Source of the DNA: Polaribacter sp.
GTDB lineage: Bacteria > Bacteroidota > Bacteroidia > Flavobacteriales > Flavobacteriaceae
Length of the DNA stretch: 64,000 nucleotides
Assembly (NCBI RefSeq): GCF_024639685.1
Contig: NZ_JAHEHX010000021.1
Location: 124,001-188,000, forward strand
Direction: 5' to 3'
Shown here piece after piece: positions 58,753 through 64,000 of the stretch. Made by a program: the position numbers and the translations under genes. The notes under the pieces were generated by a model, which saw only the letters and a list, made by a program, of their open reading frames with translations, searched no databases and was not told the DNA's origin. Within the stretch, counting starts at the first letter, position 1. The number at the start of each line of letters is the position of its first letter.

Positions 58753-58764
58753 AGTAATATTACT
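58753..58764. promoter_or_regulatory. Palindrome AGTAATATTACT in the island's divergent intergenic region
   Basis: A perfect 12-bp palindrome in the 247-nt region between the divergent recombinase operon and the 165-residue gene, where an operator for an element-encoded regulator (for example the XRE protein) would be expected. The rest of this gap shows no gene. Confidence 0.35.
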
Positions 58765-58964
58765 ACTTTTTAATAAAATTTATACATATCTTGGATTCCA
58801 ACGATGAACTCATTGTAGAAAAACAATGAGAAATTATTAAAGGAAATAATTTTTATTTTTTGAAACAATCACGAAAAGTGAGTAAAAATAAAGACTGTGA
58901 GATGTCCTTGAGTAAACACCAAGCCAACAGGCTGTAGATTAATAACTTAAATACAACAAAAACA

Positions 58965-59462
58965 ATGGAAAACAACATGCATTATAGAAACGTAACCCTA
59001 AGCACAAGGGTCTCTGCTGCTCAAAAAGCTGAATATGTAAGACTCGCAGCAAAATATAACGTGAGTGTATCTGAATGGGCACTAACACTTATAGAACATC
59101 ATAAAAATGATTATAGTACAATTGGTGAACCCACACCAAAAGAAGTGAAATTAGAAAGAGCTTTAGAGTTAAAGAATAAGGAAATTCAAAAGTTAAAAGC
59201 GCAGCGGGACACTACTGATGAATACGCTTCCAATATGCAACAACGATCTAACAAAGCCATTCACGACCGTGATGAATCTAATTACGCCTTAAAACAAGCA
59301 TTGGTAGAAGTGGATAAATATAAAAGTCGACTAAAAATTGCAGAGTCATTAATTGGATCAGGAAGACCAAAAGAAAACAATAAGAAACCTTTAATAACCC
59401 CCATATCTGTTGGTATGACTACTATTTTAGCAATTGTGATATTTGGTAGAAGATTTAGTTAA
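58965..59462 (+). CDS. Ribbon-helix-helix, coiled-coil and C-terminal membrane-anchor protein
   Basis: A 165-residue protein. Residues ~8-45 (VTLSTRVSAAQKAEYVRLAA, KYNVSVSEWALTLIEHHKN) fit a ribbon-helix-helix DNA-binding fold as in MobC/ParD-type proteins. Residues ~58-125 are charged and heptad-like (KLERALELKNKEIQKLKAQR), a probable coiled coil. Residues ~142-158 (LITPISVGMTTILAIVIFG) form one membrane helix, followed by a short basic end. Such an order would tie DNA to the membrane. Family unknown; function not assigned. Confidence 0.65.
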   Translation: MENNMHYRNVTLSTRVSAAQKAEYVRLAAKYNVSVSEWALTLIEHHKNDYSTIGEPTPKEVKLERALELKNKEIQKLKAQRDTTDEYASNMQQRSNKAIHDRDESNYALKQALVEVDKYKSRLKIAESLIGSGRPKENNKKPLITPISVGMTTILAIVIFGRRFS

Positions 59463-59519
59463 AAAGTAAACGAAAAATGAGATGTTTTTAGTTATATTGT
59501 GCCTACTATTTCAGTAACT

Positions 59520-59714
59520 ATGAACCGTATCAAAGAAGTACTTAAAGAGAAAGGCATTAAGCAAATTTGGCTTGCTAATAAGCTCGGTAAGAGCTATAAT
59601 ATGGTAAATGGCTATGTGCAGAACAGACAGCAACCTCGACTAGAAGTACTATTTGAAATTGCAAAACTATTCAATATTGACCCTAAAGAATTAATTCAAT
59701 CTGACCATGAATAA
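59520..59714 (+). CDS. XRE-family helix-turn-helix regulator
   Basis: A 64-residue Cro/C1-type protein consisting only of the HTH domain: NRIKEVLKEKGIKQIWLANK, LGKSYNMVNGYVQNRQQPRL, EVLFEIAKLFNIDPKELI. ATG at 59520 is preferred over the in-frame GTG at 59499 because family members start just before helix 1. It overlaps the next small gene by 8 nt and likely regulates the downstream restriction genes. Confidence 0.85.
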   Translation: MNRIKEVLKEKGIKQIWLANKLGKSYNMVNGYVQNRQQPRLEVLFEIAKLFNIDPKELIQSDHE

Positions 59715-59886
59715 AAAAGATCTATCAGAATCAGACATAAAAGCAATGGTGAAAAAAGTAGAAACTCTAATGCAAAAATGTCAAGCCTTGGAGGAAGATA
59801 TAAAAACTAGTGAAGCTGATGCTCAAATGCTTATGCAAGCAGTTTTAAAAGAGGCTTTTGAGGGCAAAAAGGAAAAGGTTGTTTAA
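59707..59886 (+). CDS. Small protein resembling the C-terminal end of HsdS (type I restriction specificity subunit)
   Basis: A 59-residue frame starting inside the XRE gene. The sequence is a single charged helix (MVKKVETLMQKCQALEEDIK, TSEADAQMLMQAVLKEAFEG, KKEKVV). The pattern coiled-coil followed by LMQAVLKEAFEG is how many Bacteroidota HsdS proteins end. No DNA-recognition domain precedes it. Either a remnant of an hsdS gene or an independent small protein coupled to the regulator. Assignment is by motif recall, not by a search. Confidence 0.6.
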   Translation: MNKKDLSESDIKAMVKKVETLMQKCQALEEDIKTSEADAQMLMQAVLKEAFEGKKEKVV

Positions 59887-59955
59887 TGATTTTAAAGGAT
59901 GGTTTGCGAATTATGCTGCGTAAAGGTTGAATGAAATGAACAAAAATTATACAAA

Positions 59956-62574
59956 ATGAAAGTTTGGATAGAAAAATCAATAGTCAAAAAAAGAATCGAT
60001 CGAAACAGTGGTGACCTAAGTTTAGGCAAGGCCTTATGGTCTCCTACTAAAGATAAAAGAGGCGCTGATATATACAGCTCGATGCGTGATGTTAAAGGTG
60101 GCGACGTTGTACTTCATTTAACGGATAACAAAGCGATAACTGGAGTATCGATTGCATCTTCAGCCTTTAGGGAGGGTAAGGGAGCGAAAGGAACGGATTG
60201 GGACGGACCTGCATATATAATTTCGCTTAAAGATTACGTTGAAATTAATCCACCGTTGGATAGAAAAATATTGCTTCAAGAATCAAATAGAGGGGAACTA
60301 GATCAAATAAGGTCTAAAAACAAAGTTTTCTATAATTCTGAATTAAGTCTTAACCAAGGAGCATACTTGACAGAAGCACCCAATGAATTAGTCAGTTTAA
60401 TTGGAGAACTATATCTTACTGAGTACGACAAACAAATTCCCCACATAGACCAAGTTGTTTCAATTAAAAAAACAAATTCAAATCCAACCTTTTATAAAAT
60501 CATAAAAAGTGCTGAAAGAAAAATAGTAAAAGCTGGTTTCAAATGTAAATCACTTAGAGAAAACAGCAGGTATGTATGGGTTGAAGACTCCGACAACATA
60601 ATAGGTAGAAAACCTGCTCATTATGAGTTTATTTCTAGAAGAGGTAAATTATATCTTGAACTTCACTTTGAGGACAATAATTCTAAAGCATTATTTCATA
60701 ATCTAATCGAAGATCTACCTGACCAATTAGAATGGATCGATTGGAACGGAGCTAAAAGTATAGGAAATAAAAAATCATATAAGCTGGACGATATTAATAT
60801 TGTAGAGAATATTGTTAATGATCTAATTGAAATAGATGAATTGATTGGAGACCAAGTTAGATCTATATTAATAAATCAAATGCGAAATTTTTGGCTATAT
60901 GCACCGGGTGAAAAGGCAAGGAAATGGGATGATTTTTACAAGAAAAACATTGTAGCCATTGGCTGGGACGAAATTGGAGATCTTAACCAGTATAAAACTA
61001 AAGATGAAATTGCAGCAGAATTAAGGAGGGTAAATAATGAAACGGGGAGTAAAAAAAATGATGCGTTAGCCTGTTTCGAATTTGCTTCTGTCATAAAACC
61101 CGGTGACATCGTTATAGCAAAAAAAGGGAAAAGAGATTATGTTGGATGGGGTGAAGTTAGTAGTGAGTATTTTTTCGATGACACTCAAGAGGAATATAAA
61201 AGCAGGAGAGCTATAAACTGGAAATCAAATGGTGAATGGACTGATGAAGCTGGAGATATTGTGGTTAAGACACTGACCGACATAACGAAATATCCTGATT
61301 ATGTTGAAAGATTATCAAAGCTATTAAAAATTGAATTGAATAAAATTGTTACTAAAAATATTGATATGAAATATCCACTAAATACTATTTTGTATGGCCC
61401 CCCTGGAACTGGAAAAACTTACAATACTGTTCTTAAAGCTGCAGAAATTATTGAAAATAGAAAGATTAACTCATACGATGAAGCTCTTGAGATTTTCAAA
61501 ACAAACCTACATAATCAAATTGAATTTATCACTTTTCACCAAAATTATAGTTATGAAGATTTTATTCAAGGGCTAAGACCCGAAACGGACAATAAATCTT
61601 CATTAGTATTTGATAAAAAAGATGGTGTATTTAAAAAGATTGCTGATAAAGCACTAGAAAATTTAAAACTAGTTGAGAAGGCACCTGAGGAACTTTCAAG
61701 TGAAGCAAAATTTGATAAAGGTTTGGAATATTTTGCTGATAAAGTATTGGAAAGTGAAGATAACTTTAAAATAAACGATACTGCTTACATATTTGAGGTT
61801 GAAGATGATGCATTTAGATATACTGGTCAGAGATGGACAAACCATACTAATGGTTTGAGAATGAAATTTAGTGATTTAAAAGAATTCTATAGAAATGATA
61901 TCAAAAGTCGAAAAGACATAAAAAAACTAGATAATATTTCTGGCCTAGCTAATCAACATGCCACTTATTACTACTTGGTTTACTCTGAAATACTTAAACT
62001 ATTACCAAAGAAAGCTGAGGGACTAAAAAAAGTAAGGCGAAAAAACTATGTAATTATTATTGATGAAATAAACCGAGCTAACATTTCAAGAGTTTTTGGA
62101 GAGCTTATTACATTAATTGAGCCTGACAAAAGATCTCATGGAAAAATTCCATTAGAAGCAAAGTTACCTTCAGGAGATCCATTTATTGTTCCATCCAATT
62201 TATTCATAATTGGCACTATGAATACTGCTGACAAATCAATAGCATTATTGGATATCGCTCTTAGAAGAAGATTTGAGTTTGAATCAATGTATCCGAAATA
62301 TGAAATCCAAGGTCAAGAAATCTATGATGTAGATATTCTAAAAAAAATCAATCAGCAAATCATTAAATCAAAAGGTCACGATTTTCAAATAGGTCATGCT
62401 TATTTCATGGGAGAAAATAAAAATTTGATTGAGAGAATGAACAAAAAAGTGATTCCTCTTCTACTTGAATATTACATGAATGACGAAAAAGAAGTCAAAG
62501 GAATACTAAATTCTGTAGGTCTTGCTATTGAAGAAAATAATTGGCCATTAAAAATCACAGGTAAAAATGATTAA
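59956..62574 (+). CDS. mcrB: McrB-like type IV restriction motor with two EVE/PUA-like reader modules
   Basis: An 872-residue protein. Residues 1-~155 and ~308-458 look like two EVE/PUA-type domains (the second starts NFWLYAPGEKARKWDDFYKK, IVAIGWDEIGD), the fold used to recognise modified bases. Between them (~175-290) is a further domain (AHYEFISRRGKLYLELHFE) that I cannot name. The McrB AAA+ motor follows: Walker A YGPPGTGKTYN (~480), the McrB segment FITFHQNYSYEDFIQGLRPE, Walker B IIIDEINRANISRVFGE (~700) and the sensor GTMNTADKSIALLDIALRRR. It should translocate with McrC and cut modified DNA. Overlaps mcrC by 8 nt. Confidence 0.9.
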   Translation: MKVWIEKSIVKKRIDRNSGDLSLGKALWSPTKDKRGADIYSSMRDVKGGDVVLHLTDNKAITGVSIASSAFREGKGAKGTDWDGPAYIISLKDYVEINPPLDRKILLQESNRGELDQIRSKNKVFYNSELSLNQGAYLTEAPNELVSLIGELYLTEYDKQIPHIDQVVSIKKTNSNPTFYKIIKSAERKIVKAGFKCKSLRENSRYVWVEDSDNIIGRKPAHYEFISRRGKLYLELHFEDNNSKALFHNLIEDLPDQLEWIDWNGAKSIGNKKSYKLDDINIVENIVNDLIEIDELIGDQVRSILINQMRNFWLYAPGEKARKWDDFYKKNIVAIGWDEIGDLNQYKTKDEIAAELRRVNNETGSKKNDALACFEFASVIKPGDIVIAKKGKRDYVGWGEVSSEYFFDDTQEEYKSRRAINWKSNGEWTDEAGDIVVKTLTDITKYPDYVERLSKLLKIELNKIVTKNIDMKYPLNTILYGPPGTGKTYNTVLKAAEIIENRKINSYDEALEIFKTNLHNQIEFITFHQNYSYEDFIQGLRPETDNKSSLVFDKKDGVFKKIADKALENLKLVEKAPEELSSEAKFDKGLEYFADKVLESEDNFKINDTAYIFEVEDDAFRYTGQRWTNHTNGLRMKFSDLKEFYRNDIKSRKDIKKLDNISGLANQHATYYYLVYSEILKLLPKKAEGLKKVRRKNYVIIIDEINRANISRVFGELITLIEPDKRSHGKIPLEAKLPSGDPFIVPSNLFIIGTMNTADKSIALLDIALRRRFEFESMYPKYEIQGQEIYDVDILKKINQQIIKSKGHDFQIGHAYFMGENKNLIERMNKKVIPLLLEYYMNDEKEVKGILNSVGLAIEENNWPLKITGKND

Positions 62575-63922
62575 TCTTTTTGAATATCAAAATAAGATAG
62601 ATATTCAAGACTCATTTAAGGGCTTGGAAGGATTTCTTGATGAAATCTGGAATAGTCGTGAAAAGAATTCATTCTACTCTAAAAATGAGAACGATAAAAT
62701 AGAGTCACAAAGATTCCTTCAATTCATACATAAGTCAAATGAATTAAAATCAAATAAATATGTTGGTGTAATCCATTACGAGGGAAATAAAATTAATTTA
62801 TTACCGAAGATATTTTTTGATCCTGAAAAAGATTATTCAAAAAATGAAGTAAATCAAATCCAAAACCACATTCTTTGGTGGCTAAGTTATTGTCGCAAAA
62901 TTAAATTTCCCAATTATCAAGTTTCATTAGGTAGTGCAAAAAGTGATTTTTTTGAAGTTTTAATTTATCTATTCTCAAAATACACCCGCGAACTTTTAAA
63001 TTCATCTATCTACCAGCAATATGAAGAAGTAAATCGTGAATTATCATTTATCAAAGGAAGACTAAATACTAACGAATACATTAACGAAAACTTAAGCAAA
63101 GGTAAATGGCACAAACTCAATTGTACATATGATGCTTTCGTTTTTGATAATGAATTCAATCGCATAATAAAGTATGTTACTACTCTCCTATTTAATGTTA
63201 CCTCGAGCCAGGATAACAAGAAGAACTTGAGGGAAATCCTTTTTATATTAGATGAAGTAACGGACGAAAGAGCTACAGCTGAACAATGTTCCAGAATCTC
63301 ATTCAATCTAATGTTTGGTGAGTTTGAAACAGTTCGTGATTATTGCCAATTGTTTCTCACCAACTGTATTTCGTTTGACTATAAAAATGATTTAAAACTT
63401 TTCGCTTTCCTTCTTCCAATGGAATATGTTTTTGAAGATTTTATTTTTGGTTTTATTGAGAAAGAATTAGAGGCTGTAAAAGCCAAATCTCAGAGGAGTG
63501 ACACTTATTTAGATGAAGGAAAAGCCTTTAATCTAAAGCCGGATTTATGGCTAAAAACAAATGATAAATCTCTGATTGCTGACACAAAATATAAGATTGT
63601 TTATTCTGATGAAAAAGACCCAAAAAAAGGAATTTCTCAGAACGATCTATATCAAATGCTTGCCTATGCCGTGAGATTTGAGGTTAATGAAATTATATTA
63701 TTCTATCCTAATACAATTAAGCAAGTGCAGGAAGAAGAAACAGAATTAATAATTAAAGATGCTTTAGCGGATGGAAAAGAAATATCTATTAAAGCATTTC
63801 AATTACCTATAATTAACAGAGAATTATTAGAAAATAATATAGAGACGAAAACGAATTTGAGCGAACTGTTTAAATCAACAAGAGAGGGATTAATCAGTAA
63901 AGTAGAAAAAATATTAAAATAA
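62567..63922 (+). CDS. mcrC: McrC-like nuclease subunit of the McrBC system
   Basis: A 451-residue partner of McrB. The N-terminal part (LQFIHKSNELKSNKYVGVIH, YEGNKINLLPKIFF) and central region (RELSFIKGRLNTNEYINENL) match McrC. The C-terminal PD-(D/E)xK nuclease is seen as Asp in LKPDLWLK (~325) and DTKYK (~338), followed by the QNDLYQMLAYAVRF helix. Catalytic residues are intact, so DNA cleavage is expected when McrB engages a modified site. Confidence 0.92.
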   Translation: MINLFEYQNKIDIQDSFKGLEGFLDEIWNSREKNSFYSKNENDKIESQRFLQFIHKSNELKSNKYVGVIHYEGNKINLLPKIFFDPEKDYSKNEVNQIQNHILWWLSYCRKIKFPNYQVSLGSAKSDFFEVLIYLFSKYTRELLNSSIYQQYEEVNRELSFIKGRLNTNEYINENLSKGKWHKLNCTYDAFVFDNEFNRIIKYVTTLLFNVTSSQDNKKNLREILFILDEVTDERATAEQCSRISFNLMFGEFETVRDYCQLFLTNCISFDYKNDLKLFAFLLPMEYVFEDFIFGFIEKELEAVKAKSQRSDTYLDEGKAFNLKPDLWLKTNDKSLIADTKYKIVYSDEKDPKKGISQNDLYQMLAYAVRFEVNEIILFYPNTIKQVQEEETELIIKDALADGKEISIKAFQLPIINRELLENNIETKTNLSELFKSTREGLISKVEKILK

Positions 63923-63925
63923 GTA

Positions 63926-63991
63926 ATGTTGGAACAAAAACAACAATTAGAACAACAAGCAGAATTACTTGAAAAAAGAGAAAATATATAA
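63926..63991 (+). CDS. Possible 21-residue Gln/Glu-rich peptide after mcrC
   Basis: ATG at 63926, 3 nt after mcrC, encodes MLEQKQQLEQQAELLEKREN-I and its TAA overlaps an ATG at 63991 by one base (TAATG), the first codon of a further gene of which only MSD is seen. The spacing suggests translation, but so short a low-complexity frame may be chance. Confidence 0.3.
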   Translation: MLEQKQQLEQQAELLEKRENI

Positions 63992-64000
63992 TGAGTGATT

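Larger units (their letters stand above)
56107..64000. mobile_element. Integrated element in ssrA carrying a serine recombinase and a McrBC defence module (right end outside window)
   Basis: The region from the ssrA 3' end to the end of the window holds a serine recombinase with two coupled accessory genes, a ribbon-helix-helix membrane protein, an XRE regulator, an HsdS-tail-like protein and McrB-McrC. Gene content (recombinase plus restriction) and position at ssrA indicate a genomic island. No replication or conjugation genes are visible in this part. Confidence 0.75.

Noticed and set aside
63926-63991. Reading the Gln/Glu-rich microgene as the N-terminus of an HsdM methylase remnant
   Set aside because: The resemblance is only low-complexity Gln/Glu/Leu content; not enough to claim homology, although it is near an HsdS-like tail.

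Overview
The window is a low-GC chromosomal segment from a member of the Flavobacteriaceae (Bacteroidota). Evidence seen directly: a SusC/SusD pair, a type IX secretion C-terminal sorting domain, lipoproteins with acidic residues after the lipobox cysteine, promoters of the Bacteroidota type (TTTG about 19 nt before TAnnTTTG), almost no Shine-Dalgarno sequences, and ribosomal proteins L36, S14 and S4 without zinc-binding cysteines. The genus cannot be fixed from this sequence alone. 

Layout. 1-971: end of an Mla-type lipid ABC transporter operon. 1074-3848: a PafA-like phosphatase and a T9SS-sorted protein. 3838-6414: two guanidine-group hydrolases (one CtlX-like) followed by a PrsW-like membrane protease. 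6483-10627: citrate synthase, enolase and CarA, each with its own terminator. 10782-28230: the complete str/S10/spc/alpha supercluster on the minus strand, in the order rpsL-rpsG-fusA-rpsJ, then rplC to rpsN, then rpsH to rplQ. It is split into at least three transcription units by promoters ahead of rpsL, rplC and rpsH; the last two have long structured leaders. 28403-35790: an Omp85-like barrel and a SusC-SusD-lipoprotein operon. 35867-38620: RlmB, a rhomboid protease and RarA. 38617-41328: three consecutive minus-strand genes for secreted or outer-membrane proteins, each broken by a frameshift and/or an in-frame stop. 41360-46921: a YjjG-type phosphatase, a small surface-polysaccharide group (flippase, acetyltransferase, FemAB-like protein, deacetylase-like protein) and RadC. 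47035-53240: TrkA-TrkH potassium uptake, Mpl, an M28 peptidase and KdsA. 53464-55493: a small membrane protein, a DUF3820 protein and a PNT/saccharopine-dehydrogenase-like oxidoreductase. 

55713-56106 is the tmRNA gene ssrA. An integrated element begins at its 3' end and runs past the end of the window. It holds a large serine recombinase whose reading frame enters ssrA in antisense, two accessory genes translationally coupled to it, a ribbon-helix-helix/coiled-coil/transmembrane protein, an XRE regulator, a 59-residue protein resembling the tail of a type I restriction specificity subunit (HsdS), and a McrB-McrC type IV restriction pair. This McrB carries two EVE/PUA-like reader modules before its AAA+ motor. 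It is the accessory, defence-type part of the window; the rest is core genome. 

The points most worth following up are the apparent attenuator in the rplC leader (two competing copies of one pairing arm), the structured leader and promoter ahead of rpsH (S8), the four lesions in three adjacent genes, and the recombinase/McrBC island in ssrA.
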